Counted from the first letter of the stretch, positions 17,473-26,321 are shown. The stretch: 39,488 nucleotides of DNA from Pokkaliibacter plantistimulans (GCF_003194385.1 NZ_LAPT01000128.1:1-39488), one strand, 5' to 3'. Numbers and translations: made by a program. The notes: generated by a model not told the origin, from the letters alone.

Positions 17473-17632
17473 TGCCTGACTCCTTTGCGCTAAGCAGATT
17501 CCAGCCAGTAACACATACCGCCTGAGAGGGCTTGGCCAGAGATGTGGGAAGGATCAGCAGACGGGCGAACCATACTGCTTTGCACCATAATCAGCCCTTG
17601 ACTGAGAATTTACGTTGAGCTGGCGCACGTCA

Positions 17633-17658
17633 AACTGACAAAAATGTTCATTTCAGTT
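17633..17658. promoter_or_regulatory. candidate TetR operator between the DUF3141 gene and tetR
   Basis: AACTGA (17633-17638) and TCAGTT (17653-17658) frame an imperfect dyad. Inside, 17636-17652 reads TGACAAAAATGTTCATT, which matches TGACATATATGTTTAAT at 26395-26411 in 13 of 17 positions. It lies 46 nt before the tetR start and upstream of the divergent DUF3141 gene, so it could control both. Confidence 0.5.
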
Positions 17659-17704
17659 AAGGTCTAGCCTCCAACAGGACAGCTAGCAGCCAAGGACCCT
17701 CGTT

Positions 17705-18367
17705 ATGACCACAGACCACCGGAACGAACCCGAAAATCACCGCACCCGTGTCGGCAAGCAACGCCGCGAACGCACCCGGCAGAAAATCGTTGAGGCCGCC
17801 CTGCGGGTGTTCGCCCGTATGGGCACTGACTCCCCGATGATTGAAGACTTTATCGCTGAGGCCAGCATTTCCCGCGGCACCTTCTATAACCACTTCAACA
17901 CCACCGCCGAACTGCTGCAGGCCACCGTTGAATGGCTGAGTGCCGACATCATGGAATCCATCGAGACCGAGCTGGGCACGCAGGACAATGCCCTGCTACG
18001 CCTGACGGTGGGCCTGCGTTTCTGGCTGGGTAAGGCTGAACAAGACCCCACCTGGGCCGCCTTCGTGGCCCGCCCAGAGTTCATCAAGGAACTGCAATTT
18101 GAGCCGGTGCGCCGCGACCTGCGCCAGGGCCAACAGGCCGGGCTGTTCCACTTTCCCAGTGAGCACGTGGCCTTCGACCTGCTGGCAGGTACGCTGATCC
18201 TGGCCATGCGCAGCTACGTCGATGGCCAGGTGCCTGCCGACTACACCAACGCCATTATCCGCGTCGTTTTGCAGGGGCTGGGCGTCAGTGAGGCGAACAT
18301 CAATCTCGCTCTGGCTCAGCCACAGCCTTCCATGCGCCGCCCGCCAGTCAGCATGCCATCGTGTTAA
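17705..18367 (+). CDS. TetR-family transcriptional regulator
   Basis: The 220-aa regulator has an N-terminal TetR helix-turn-helix (about residues 20-66): IVEAALRVFARMG, then EASISRGTFYNHFNTTAELL. The C-terminal ligand domain is unassigned, and the last 20 or so residues (Pro-rich) look non-conserved. It sits between the DUF3141-moaAB unit (divergent) and the Mo-enzyme operon (convergent). The shared motif at 17636-17652 and 26395-26411 makes it the best candidate regulator of the catabolic operon. Its ligand may be a CoA ester or phenolic intermediate, but this is inferred. Confidence 0.88.
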   Translation: MTTDHRNEPENHRTRVGKQRRERTRQKIVEAALRVFARMGTDSPMIEDFIAEASISRGTFYNHFNTTAELLQATVEWLSADIMESIETELGTQDNALLRLTVGLRFWLGKAEQDPTWAAFVARPEFIKELQFEPVRRDLRQGQQAGLFHFPSEHVAFDLLAGTLILAMRSYVDGQVPADYTNAIIRVVLQGLGVSEANINLALAQPQPSMRRPPVSMPSC

Positions 18368-18386
18368 CCGGGCATCGCGATAGCCA

Positions 18387-18428
18387 CGCATCGGTGGGGA
18401 ATATGGACAGATCGTCCATACCGATGCG
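18387..18428. terminator. nested hairpin between tetR and the acyl-CoA synthetase gene
   Basis: CGCATCGG pairs with CCGATGCG as the outer stem (18387-18428), and TATGGAC (18402-18408) with GTCCATA (18414-18420) as the inner one. It lies between convergent genes and has no T tract; a bidirectional terminator is likely. Confidence 0.55.
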
Positions 18429-18449
18429 CGACCTCGCCTCAGTACCGTG

Positions 18450-20321
18450 TCAGTCCGACTCTGCCAGCTCGTAGTACAGACTGAAGCCCGCCATCACTTC
18501 TTTGACCGCTTCCACCAGCTGTTGCCGCAACGGCAGCGGTGCCATCAGCACAATCTTCACCTGCATACCGTGCAACGGATGGGAGCCGACCAGTACCTGC
18601 CAGTCGCTGGCCTGTTGCAGGCAGGGTGCCAGCAACGTGCTCAGCACCCGGCGGGTGGCGTCATAACGCAGTTGCGGTTTGAACAGCTTGCCAACGGCGG
18701 TCTGCGGCAGGCTGTCGACCACATAGATCTCGCCCGGTGCGGCGGCGCGCTCTGGTATTACCCGGCGGGCATAATCAATCAGTTCTCCGGCGCTGACCTG
18801 CTGTCCATCGCGTAGCACCACATAGGCCACCGGCAACTCGCCGGCGTAGGGATCGGGCTTACCGACCGCCGCCGCCATCTGTACCGCCGGATGCCGCATC
18901 AGAGCCTCTTCGATCACCGCCGGATCAATATTGTGGCCACCACGGATAATCAATTCCTTCAGACGCCCGGTCAGCCACAGGTAGCCGTCGGCATCGCGAC
19001 GTGCCATATCGCCGGTGTTGAGCCAGTTTCCGTCCAGCCACAACTTCTGGTTGGCCTCTGGTTGCAGATAGCCAGGAAAAATATTAGGACCACGGGCCAC
19101 CAGTACGCCGATTTCATCCACCTCACAGTCGCGCACATAGACGCCATGATCATCAACAATGACCGGCTTCAGCTGCTGATAGGGAATGGGCAAGCCAATG
19201 GAGCCCGGACGCCGCTCGCCGTCACGGGGGTTGATGGCGCTGATGCAGGTGCCCTCGGTCAGGCCATAGCCTTCGAGTATGCGAATGCCGGTGGCCTGCT
19301 CAAACTGCTGGATCAGGGCCACCGGCATGGGGGCAGCGCCACAGAGACCAAAACGCAGCGAGGACAGATCAGCCTCTCCCCGAGGTATCGCCATCAGCGC
19401 TGCATAGACCGTGGGCACCGCCGAGAAGGTGGTGATCTGGAATCGCTCTACCAGCCGCCAGAACTGCTCAAGCAGGGCACGATTGCGGTAACCCAGCGGC
19501 CCCGCCAGTAACACCTGTGCCCCGGCCATAAAGGCCGTCAGTCCGGTGACTACCACGCCATTGACGTGAAACAGCGGCAAGCCACACAGCAGGGTATCGT
19601 CCGGGCCAAGATCGACCAGCAGGCCACCGCAACAGGCGTTGGCTAACTGATTACCATGGCGGTGCTGAGCCACCTTGGGCATACCGGTAGTCCCGCCGGT
19701 ATGGAAATAGGCACACAGATCGTCACGGCTAAACTGGCGGCCACTCAGCAACTGCTCAGCAGGCTGACGTTGCAGCTCGGCATCAAAAGATAACGTCCCC
19801 TCCGGGGGCTGCGCTTCACCCACCAGCAGCACCGCTCGTAATGAAGGAACCTTATCAAGCAACGGCTGTACTTTGTGCCATAGCTCCGGCCCGGCACTGG
19901 GGCCCAGCGTCACCAGCACTTTGCATGAGACCTCGTTCAGCAGTGCGGCAATCTGTTCACTTTCCAGCAACGGGTTGATGGCATTAACGATGCCCGCCGC
20001 CTGCCCGCCCCAGAGGGTGAAATGCGTCTGCGGCAGGTTCGGTAATAAATAAGACACCACGTCGCCGGTGCCCACCTCCAGGCTATGGAACAGGTTGGCG
20101 GTACGGGTGATCTGGGCAAACAGCTCGGCATAAGTGAAGGTCACAGCGGCTTCGTCAGCCAGCCCCTGTGGCAGAAAGTGCAGAGCGATCTGTTCAGGCC
20201 ATCGCTGAGCGGCTCGCCTGAATACGTCATAGGTGGACTCCAGCCCCTGCAGTCGCTGCGACAGCGGGGTGGCTTCAAGATGTTCAATATCAGCCAGGGT
20301 ACGGATCACAGTATCAGACAT
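18450..20321 (-). CDS. AMP-forming acyl-CoA synthetase
   Basis: The 623-aa member of the adenylate-forming superfamily activates a carboxylic acid with ATP and CoA. Core motifs are in order: A3 FHTGGTTGMPKVAQH, A5 GYGLTEG, A7 NTGDMARRDADGY, A8 LTGRLKELIIRGGHNI, and the A10 catalytic Lys in TAVGKLFKPQL. About 70 residues follow A10 and form a helical tail not usual in the family. It is the last gene of the minus-strand Mo operon; its ATG overlaps the end of the Fe-S subunit gene by 8 nt. In the proposed pathway it would activate a fatty acid released from the ring-cleaved product. The true substrate cannot be read. Confidence 0.92.
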   Translation of the reverse strand: MSDTVIRTLADIEHLEATPLSQRLQGLESTYDVFRRAAQRWPEQIALHFLPQGLADEAAVTFTYAELFAQITRTANLFHSLEVGTGDVVSYLLPNLPQTHFTLWGGQAAGIVNAINPLLESEQIAALLNEVSCKVLVTLGPSAGPELWHKVQPLLDKVPSLRAVLLVGEAQPPEGTLSFDAELQRQPAEQLLSGRQFSRDDLCAYFHTGGTTGMPKVAQHRHGNQLANACCGGLLVDLGPDDTLLCGLPLFHVNGVVVTGLTAFMAGAQVLLAGPLGYRNRALLEQFWRLVERFQITTFSAVPTVYAALMAIPRGEADLSSLRFGLCGAAPMPVALIQQFEQATGIRILEGYGLTEGTCISAINPRDGERRPGSIGLPIPYQQLKPVIVDDHGVYVRDCEVDEIGVLVARGPNIFPGYLQPEANQKLWLDGNWLNTGDMARRDADGYLWLTGRLKELIIRGGHNIDPAVIEEALMRHPAVQMAAAVGKPDPYAGELPVAYVVLRDGQQVSAGELIDYARRVIPERAAAPGEIYVVDSLPQTAVGKLFKPQLRYDATRRVLSTLLAPCLQQASDWQVLVGSHPLHGMQVKIVLMAPLPLRQQLVEAVKEVMAGFSLYYELAESD

Positions 20322-21216
20322 GGTGCGACTCCTCCGGGGTCACAGGGGATACGGAGATGGCACCAGGGCTGACTGTCGTCAGGCGCAGGGCGCCCATATA
20401 GACACTGGCCTCCCTCAGTTCAACATCAAGGCTGACTGGGCAGGTTGCAGCGTGCTCAATGTCCAGGCGATAGCGGCCACTGTTGCGGGCCAGACCACTG
20501 AAGCGAAAGTCGCCAAAGTCGTCACTGTGAGTTTCCCCCAGCGTATGACCATCGCGACTCAGCCTCACTCTGGCACCCGCCACACACTCACTGTGGCACT
20601 GTTCACCAGTAAACAGACTGCCTCCGATAAAACAGTGGGTGTAGCTGGTCAGATGACGGTAATAGACTCGTGGCTGGGTACGCAGCTCAGGTTGCAGCAC
20701 CTGCAGCTGGTCCTGCTTGACCTGCTCCTGCATCTCGGCATCGGTCAGCTGCACCGCCTGCATAGCGCCGGTCGGGCAAGCCTGTACACAGCGTGGCTGA
20801 TGCCAGCCCTGATCCAGCAGATGAGCATCGAAGATCCAGATTTGCGGCAATTCAAGCTCCGCATTCCAGTGCACGGCTCCGTAGGGGCAGGCGTCCACCA
20901 GATCTTTGCGGCCTTTGGCCAGCTGCGGATCAAAAATCACGATGCCGTCTTGGCGTTTGACCACGGCCCCTCGCCCGGCGGCGACACAGGGAGCGTTGTC
21001 GCAGTGATTGCACAGGGTCGGCAGATGGGCGGTGGCGACCATCGGTGGCTGCCCCTCGGCACGACTGCGAATGCGAATCCAGGCCCCATCATGACGGGGC
21101 TGCGGCGCCGTATAACCATGGAAGGTATTGCCTACATGCTCATCCTGATTGGTGAGGACACAGTTCCCGCAATTGTGGCAACGATCCACATCGATGATCA
21201 GGTTCCATTTCTTCAT
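20314..21216 (-). CDS. Fe-S subunit of a transhydroxylase-type molybdoenzyme, with a C-terminal beta domain
   Basis: The 300-aa electron-transfer subunit has Cys at 13, 16, 19, 69, 72, 77, 110, 143, 147, 195, 207 and 211, enough for three [4Fe-4S] clusters in ferredoxin-like folds. From about 212 to 282 comes a transthyretin/carboxypeptidase-regulatory-like beta domain (GARVRLSRDG, FGDFRFSGL, YRLDIEH). Ferredoxin folds with three clusters plus a C-terminal beta-barrel is the architecture known for the beta subunit of pyrogallol-phloroglucinol transhydroxylase (274 aa). Its catalytic partner is encoded at 23349-26321. No signal peptide is present, so the complex should be cytoplasmic. The gene starts 2 nt after the hydrolase stop. 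Confidence 0.88.
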   Translation of the reverse strand: MKKWNLIIDVDRCHNCGNCVLTNQDEHVGNTFHGYTAPQPRHDGAWIRIRSRAEGQPPMVATAHLPTLCNHCDNAPCVAAGRGAVVKRQDGIVIFDPQLAKGRKDLVDACPYGAVHWNAELELPQIWIFDAHLLDQGWHQPRCVQACPTGAMQAVQLTDAEMQEQVKQDQLQVLQPELRTQPRVYYRHLTSYTHCFIGGSLFTGEQCHSECVAGARVRLSRDGHTLGETHSDDFGDFRFSGLARNSGRYRLDIEHAATCPVSLDVELREASVYMGALRLTTVSPGAISVSPVTPEESHHV

Positions 21217-21218
21217 GG

Positions 21219-22184
21219 TTATCGCTCCTGCAGGATCTGATGACGCTGCTCGCCCAGATCCAGCGCCCCATCATCACTGCGAATGGTAGCCACCATTTCA
21301 TCACCCGGCTTCAGGTAACGGGGGTTACGCAACTGCGCCTTGATATATACCGACCACTTGCGCCGCTCTGACAGCAGCGCCTTAAGCGCCCACAGTAACA
21401 CCTTGTTCTTTGGCGCCTTGGCGGCGCAGCCTGCTGGAGTGCCGGTAGCCAGCAGATCGCCGGGGGCCAGATCCTGAATGGCCGACAGTTCGGTCAGCGT
21501 TTGCTCGGGGTGGTAGATCATTTCCCGGCAGTAGCTGTCCTGACGTATATCCGTGTTGACGGACAGGCGCAGGTGCAGTTCGCCCAGCTTGCGCCATTCA
21601 TCTGCTGAAGGTATCACCAGGTAGGGCCCAACCGGCGAGAAGGTGCGATAGCTCTTGCCCTTGTAGAACTGTACTTGAGGCAGCTGTACATCGCGGGCAC
21701 TGATGTCATTCACCATGGTCAGTCCCACCGCATACTCATGCAGATTCTGCTTATTCACCTGTACCGGGCCGCTGATATGACGGCCAATGACCACCCCCAG
21801 CTCCAGCTCGTAGTCGAGCAGGTGCACATGGCTGGGCCGGATGATGCTGCCGCGTGCAGCAGTAATGGAAGACGGCGCCTTGGTGAACAGGGTGTTAAAT
21901 GGCAGTTTGGCCGGGTCCATACCCGATTCGCGCACGTGGCATTTGTAGTTGAGCCCCTGACACAGAAACTGCTGATTGCTGGTGATGGGCGACAGCAGGG
22001 TTAGTTCCGACAGCCGGTACTGTGCATCGGCCGGAAGCAGAGTACGGGCACGCGGCAAACCCTGCTCGATAAACTCCCCTGTGGTGGCATAACGTTCGGC
22101 AAGCGGTGCCACCTTGTCAGCAAATACAACCCCCCAGGCAGGCTCAGCACCAGCATGACTAAAACGAACAACGGTAAGTGCCAT
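21219..22184 (-). CDS. fumarylacetoacetate hydrolase-family protein
   Basis: The 321-aa FAH-superfamily enzyme has the metal-binding DYELELG motif (acidic residues 124, 126, 128), the family blocks GLNYKCHVRESG and VNDISARDVQ, KSYRTFSPVGPYLV, and the C-terminal LATGTPAGC. In catabolic operons such enzymes hydrolyse C-C bonds of ring-cleavage products or act as hydratases, decarboxylases or isomerases. Here it lies between the extradiol-type dioxygenase and the Fe-S subunit (11 nt and 2 nt gaps), so it most likely works on the ring-cleavage product. Hydrolysis of a vinylogous 1,3-diketone to two acids is the inferred reaction. Confidence 0.92.
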   Translation of the reverse strand: MALTVVRFSHAGAEPAWGVVFADKVAPLAERYATTGEFIEQGLPRARTLLPADAQYRLSELTLLSPITSNQQFLCQGLNYKCHVRESGMDPAKLPFNTLFTKAPSSITAARGSIIRPSHVHLLDYELELGVVIGRHISGPVQVNKQNLHEYAVGLTMVNDISARDVQLPQVQFYKGKSYRTFSPVGPYLVIPSADEWRKLGELHLRLSVNTDIRQDSYCREMIYHPEQTLTELSAIQDLAPGDLLATGTPAGCAAKAPKNKVLLWALKALLSERRKWSVYIKAQLRNPRYLKPGDEMVATIRSDDGALDLGEQRHQILQER

Positions 22185-22194
22185 TACAAATTCC

Positions 22195-23361
22195 TCACTT
22201 CATCCAGGGGCGGGCCGGTGCCGACAGGGCAGCGCCCATTTGCTTGAGTCGTGCCAGACTGAGTTTGCCACTGCACAGCAGACGGATAGCACGCCAGACG
22301 GTAATCAAATTGGGCTTGGGCAACATGTGGGGCGGTACATCATCGCCCCACATCCATACACCCGCGGCATTCATCGGGCTGTAGCGCGGTGCGTAATCGG
22401 CAGTAAACACATCGCCATCAGCATAATGCTCATGCTCCGCGCCATAGGGGTCGAACCAGTAATCAAACAGCTGACTGCCGAGGGAGTGACGACCAATCCC
22501 CCAGGCATGCTTCCAGTTTCTGGAACGCAGAAACTGGGAACTCTGCCCGAGGGCATCGAGGTCCTGCACCTCGTAGGCACTGTGCTCGTAACTGTTGGTC
22601 AGACCACCTGCAATCACCACACTGTGGTGGTCGGCAGGCTCGCTACCCCTGTCAAAGCGGAAAAAGATCAAGTTAGGAGACCCGTCAGGCAGGTACAGCA
22701 CATCCGTTGGCAACAAGCCAAAATGACGCATATACCACTCGGTCAGGCCAGCAAAATCGGTCGTCTGAAATACCACATGGCCCAGCCTGGCAACCTTGGC
22801 CGGACCGAAGGAGGGTCGAACCGTGGCATTGACCCGTGGGGTGGCTGTCGGCGTATTGGTCGGTAAGCGGGGCTCCTGCTCAATCATGCAGGAGCTATGC
22901 TGCCGACCGGCCAGAACCCATACCTCATGCCCCAGAGGATCGGTCAGCAGCACTGCCTGACCGCCGCCGGGAATATCAAGCTTGCTGATACGACGTGCCC
23001 CCGCCTGCTTAACCAACACGTCCAGCCCGCTGCTCTCGCGCAGTTCGAAGCCCACGCCGATAAATCGGGCCTGTTGTCCTCGTCGTACCACATAGCAGCA
23101 GGCTTCACTGGCACTGGCGCGCAGGTACAGGGCATCGGCATCACGACGAATCACTTGCAGACCAAAGTCGAGCAGGAAACGCTCACTCTTATCCAGATCA
23201 GGCCGCTCGAAGATCAGAAATGCCAGGGCATCGGCCTTAACCAACGCGGGCGGCCGCCGAACCGGCTGGACAAAGTCAGGGCGCTGCGGCTCCGGCCATT
23301 CGGGCAGAACCGAAGGAAATGGCTTGTCATCTGTATTGCTGTTGTTATTCAGACTGGACAT
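22195..23361 (-). CDS. extradiol ring-cleavage dioxygenase, VOC superfamily, two-module type
   Basis: I choose ATG 23361 (MSSLNNN, 388 aa) because GGAG lies 8 nt upstream; a longer frame opens at 23379. The start overlaps the Mo-enzyme gene by 13 nt. Two vicinal-oxygen-chelate modules are seen. The second carries the type-I extradiol metal triad His195 (LGHVVFQ), His260 (EHSAYEV) and Glu311 (YGAEHEHY). Their spacing (65, 51) is close to biphenyl-diol dioxygenase BphC (64, 50). His245, His292 and Tyr301 fall where BphC has its catalytic His195, His241 and Tyr250. This supports a real Fe(II) ring-cleaving enzyme rather than a glyoxalase. An N-terminal tail of about 40 residues is Pro-rich, and about 75 residues follow the last ligand. 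Substrate inferred: an ortho-dihydroxy or trihydroxy aromatic. Confidence 0.85.
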   Translation of the reverse strand: MSSLNNNSNTDDKPFPSVLPEWPEPQRPDFVQPVRRPPALVKADALAFLIFERPDLDKSERFLLDFGLQVIRRDADALYLRASASEACCYVVRRGQQARFIGVGFELRESSGLDVLVKQAGARRISKLDIPGGGQAVLLTDPLGHEVWVLAGRQHSSCMIEQEPRLPTNTPTATPRVNATVRPSFGPAKVARLGHVVFQTTDFAGLTEWYMRHFGLLPTDVLYLPDGSPNLIFFRFDRGSEPADHHSVVIAGGLTNSYEHSAYEVQDLDALGQSSQFLRSRNWKHAWGIGRHSLGSQLFDYWFDPYGAEHEHYADGDVFTADYAPRYSPMNAAGVWMWGDDVPPHMLPKPNLITVWRAIRLLCSGKLSLARLKQMGAALSAPARPWMK

Positions 23362-26321
23362 GCGGAAGTCTCCATCCATTTTTCTAATTGCACCAGGCAG
23401 CTACTGGACGCCATGCCGGAACTGCCCTTGACGATGGGTCGTGGCGAGGTCAGCAGATTGACGCAACCGCCACGGTCGATAGTGCCGCCCTTGCCATCGG
23501 CAATGGGGTCGTATACTGCGCTGGACTCAAACGCTTTGAGGATGCCGGGCGCAATCAACGGAGTGATGTCGGCCGCACAGAGCACTGCCCCGCGCTCATT
23601 GAACACCCGCACCAGATCATGCTGGCCAATGCCGCGTGCGGCAGCGTCCTGGGGGCTGATGCGCAATGGCCAGTAGTGATAGCCCTGCTTCAGGATCCGG
23701 TGGTCGCCGAGGTCGTCAATAAAACTGCCCTTGCCATCGCTGTAGGTGTGGAAGCTGTAGCGTGGATGGCTGGACAGCAGCTGCAGTGGGTAGCGCTCAA
23801 AGCGCTCGCCTGCTGCTGGCCCTTCCGGCGACGACAGATAGTGATTGAGCGCCTGCCGCTCGGGGTTGTCTTCGCCAGCGCGCCGCAGGGTCTGGGACAC
23901 AAACTCCAGCTTGCCGGACGGCGTTTGCAGCCCCTTGCCGAAGGTATCGGCGTACTGCGAAGGCAGGGGCAGCGGCTCTGGCACATCCTTCGGCCGGTCT
24001 TCGGCAAACCAGCGGAAATAAGCTGGCTCACGCTGAGCCTCGGAAGCGGGCGGCACGACGAAATAGCCCTTTTTAAGAAAAGCCTGCCAGCTGATATGGT
24101 TAGGCAGGTCGGAGGAGTCGAATACCCGCTTGCACCAGTCCAGCTCACTGCAGCCTTCTGAGAACACTGCCCCCAGCCCCAGACGCTGGAGAATCTCCAG
24201 AAAGATCTGGTAGTCCGATTTGGACTCGCCAAGCGGTTCGATGCACTTATGCTGCATCACGATCATGCGGTGATTGAGCTGTTCCTGAATATGGTGACCG
24301 TAAGCCCCGGCACCAGCCCACTCACCAATATCCCAGCGCTCCAGCATGGTACAGGCAGGCAGAATGATGTCAGCAAACAGGGTCTCACCCTCATGCCAGA
24401 TCGACTGGTTAACCACGAACTCCAGCGACTCATGACGATAGGCCTCAACCATGCGCTGGGAATTGGCCATGGTGCCAAAGGATGAAGCACCGTAGCGGTA
24501 CAGCATGTGTACCCGCGAATGCCCCGGTAACGGGTAGTGGAACGGTACAAACTGCGCCTCCAGCGAGACGCCGTCCCAGCTGTAGCCGGTGCTGTGACCG
24601 TCAATGATGGCATCCGCCAGCTTCTGCCGTGGAATCATCTGCTTGATCGGATTCATGCTCAGCACATGGGGCATGCGGTTGTAGTTGCTGATGGCGGCAG
24701 CGGTCCAATGCAGATCACCGGAGATGCCCCCCTCGGCATAGCCGGGGAAATAGAAGGTCATGTCCAGCGGTGTGGCCGCCTGCAGGTTGCCGAAATTGAT
24801 ACCCGGTTTGCCCCAGCCCTGCATAGCCATCAGCAGAATCATCGAACGGGCCCACTGAGTGCCCGTGGGATTGCGCCCGGCTCCGCCGAGGCCCTGGCCG
24901 CCGCCGCCGGCCGCCAGATAAGTCTTGCGTGCGGCCCAGCGCCGCGCCAGCGCCCGCACTTCGCGGGCGGCGACGCCGGTCTCGGCTTCCTGCCACTCCG
25001 GAGTCTTGGCTACCCCGTCAGTTTCTCCCAGCAGGTAGGCACGCCACTCCTCGAACCCGGTGGTTCGGGTAGCAACGTAGTCGTGGTCATACAGATTTTC
25101 GTTCACCCACACATTCATGATCGCCAGCGCCAGTGCCGAGTCACTGCCAGGACGCAGCGGCATCCAGCGGCCACCGAGCAACTGTGCGGTGGGGTTGTAA
25201 TGCGGATCGATATGGATGAAGTCGATACCCAGCTCTTTGGCCCACAGACGGCGTTCGGTGCCTTCGAATCCGGCGTAACAGCCACTGGTGGTCTCCGGGT
25301 CACTGGACCAGAACACGATCTGCTCGCATTCTTTCAGGCAGTCTTCTACCAGTCCGTAACCGCCCGGCGTTCCCAGGCGCATGCTATTGCCGTAGTGATG
25401 TTGTGCACCCCAGTACCAGCCTTCCCAGCTGTCGGGATTGAGGTGTACGCGGGTGTAGCCGATCAGGTTGCCAAAACGCTGTAATGCCGAAAGGTAGTAG
25501 CCGACATTGCCCCACTGATGGTGGGAGCTGTGATAGATGGCTATCGCCCCAGGCCCATGCTCACGCTTCATCCGCTTGATTTCAGCGGAGACAATATCCA
25601 GCGCTTCCTCCCAGCTGATGCGCTCATAGCCGGAGATACCCCGGGTGTGAGGATTGCGCTGACCATTCGGATCAAAGTCAACCCGCTTCATTGGGTACAA
25701 CAGCCGGTTTTTGGCATCCACCATTGAACGCAGTGCCAGCGCATGAGGGCTGACAGTGGCTATACGCCGTGGGCTGAAACGACGGCCACGGGCATGGATG
25801 GTCCAGCTGGCGGCATCGTCACGCTGCAGGTCAATCGGTGTGGTACGCACGATACGGCCATCTTTGACATAGACAAACAACGGGCCGCCATTGGTGTTGG
25901 TGGTATAGCGCACAGTGCCGTCGCGCTGTGCCTGCCCCATGGTCAGTGAGGCGGTCTGCAAGCGGTTGAGCAACTGCATAAACCACACCACCAGCGCATC
26001 TTCACCCGCCACCGTGACTTTGAAGTGCTTGGCCGCGTGCACGATCTTGGCCTGATCCGCTGGCGGCTTGACGAACTCCAGTGCGGTAGTCACGTCGTGA
26101 AAGGCGATGCTGACATCGGCAGCGGGATGAAGACCTGCTGCCGAAATGACCTTGCCATCTCGCAGGCAGTAATGCCGGGCGATGCTGCCATCCTTCAGGC
26201 GTATCTGTGCAATCAGATTGCGCGATTTCAGTTGTTTGCGGAATTCGGGACTGCGAAGGGCTGTCAGTCGAATCGCCGCTGTCAGCCCGAATAGAATGCT
26301 TTTCAACAGCGTACGTTTCAT
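23349..26321 (-). CDS. molybdopterin oxidoreductase, transhydroxylase/resorcinol-hydroxylase type, with an N-terminal SCP2-like domain
   Basis: The 990-aa catalytic subunit belongs to the DMSO-reductase superfamily but has no N-terminal cysteine cluster and no twin-arginine signal, as in transhydroxylase alpha subunits (about 875 aa). His267, Asp297 and Ser298 (in NPDSWEGWYWGA) fall at a constant offset of 123 from His144, Asp174 and the Mo ligand Ser175 of Pelobacter transhydroxylase, and Tyr528 is within one residue of its Tyr404 (all recalled from the published structure). The first 120 or so residues are extra: SIARHYCLRDGKVISAAG, then ADVSIAFHDVTTALEF and KVTVAGEDALVVWFMQLL read like an SCP2 lipid-binding fold. 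It is first in a five-gene operon. Likely reaction: water-derived hydroxylation of a phenolic ring. Substrate unknown. Confidence 0.9.
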   Translation of the reverse strand: MKRTLLKSILFGLTAAIRLTALRSPEFRKQLKSRNLIAQIRLKDGSIARHYCLRDGKVISAAGLHPAADVSIAFHDVTTALEFVKPPADQAKIVHAAKHFKVTVAGEDALVVWFMQLLNRLQTASLTMGQAQRDGTVRYTTNTNGGPLFVYVKDGRIVRTTPIDLQRDDAASWTIHARGRRFSPRRIATVSPHALALRSMVDAKNRLLYPMKRVDFDPNGQRNPHTRGISGYERISWEEALDIVSAEIKRMKREHGPGAIAIYHSSHHQWGNVGYYLSALQRFGNLIGYTRVHLNPDSWEGWYWGAQHHYGNSMRLGTPGGYGLVEDCLKECEQIVFWSSDPETTSGCYAGFEGTERRLWAKELGIDFIHIDPHYNPTAQLLGGRWMPLRPGSDSALALAIMNVWVNENLYDHDYVATRTTGFEEWRAYLLGETDGVAKTPEWQEAETGVAAREVRALARRWAARKTYLAAGGGGQGLGGAGRNPTGTQWARSMILLMAMQGWGKPGINFGNLQAATPLDMTFYFPGYAEGGISGDLHWTAAAISNYNRMPHVLSMNPIKQMIPRQKLADAIIDGHSTGYSWDGVSLEAQFVPFHYPLPGHSRVHMLYRYGASSFGTMANSQRMVEAYRHESLEFVVNQSIWHEGETLFADIILPACTMLERWDIGEWAGAGAYGHHIQEQLNHRMIVMQHKCIEPLGESKSDYQIFLEILQRLGLGAVFSEGCSELDWCKRVFDSSDLPNHISWQAFLKKGYFVVPPASEAQREPAYFRWFAEDRPKDVPEPLPLPSQYADTFGKGLQTPSGKLEFVSQTLRRAGEDNPERQALNHYLSSPEGPAAGERFERYPLQLLSSHPRYSFHTYSDGKGSFIDDLGDHRILKQGYHYWPLRISPQDAAARGIGQHDLVRVFNERGAVLCAADITPLIAPGILKAFESSAVYDPIADGKGGTIDRGGCVNLLTSPRPIVKGSSGMASSSCLVQLEKWMETSACPV

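Noticed and set aside
20233-21240. 335-aa open frame on the plus strand opposite the Fe-S subunit gene
   Set aside because: It lies fully antisense to genes with clear domains, has no ribosome-binding site and a composition without family character; a shadow of GC-rich codon bias.
24537-25484. 315-aa open frame on the plus strand inside the Mo-enzyme gene
   Set aside because: Antisense to conserved molybdopterin-enzyme sequence; no recognisable protein features.
23349-26321. Respiratory DMSO/nitrate reductase or steroid C25-dehydrogenase type
   Set aside because: No N-terminal cysteine cluster, no twin-arginine signal, no membrane or heme subunit gene nearby; transhydroxylase-type residues fit better.
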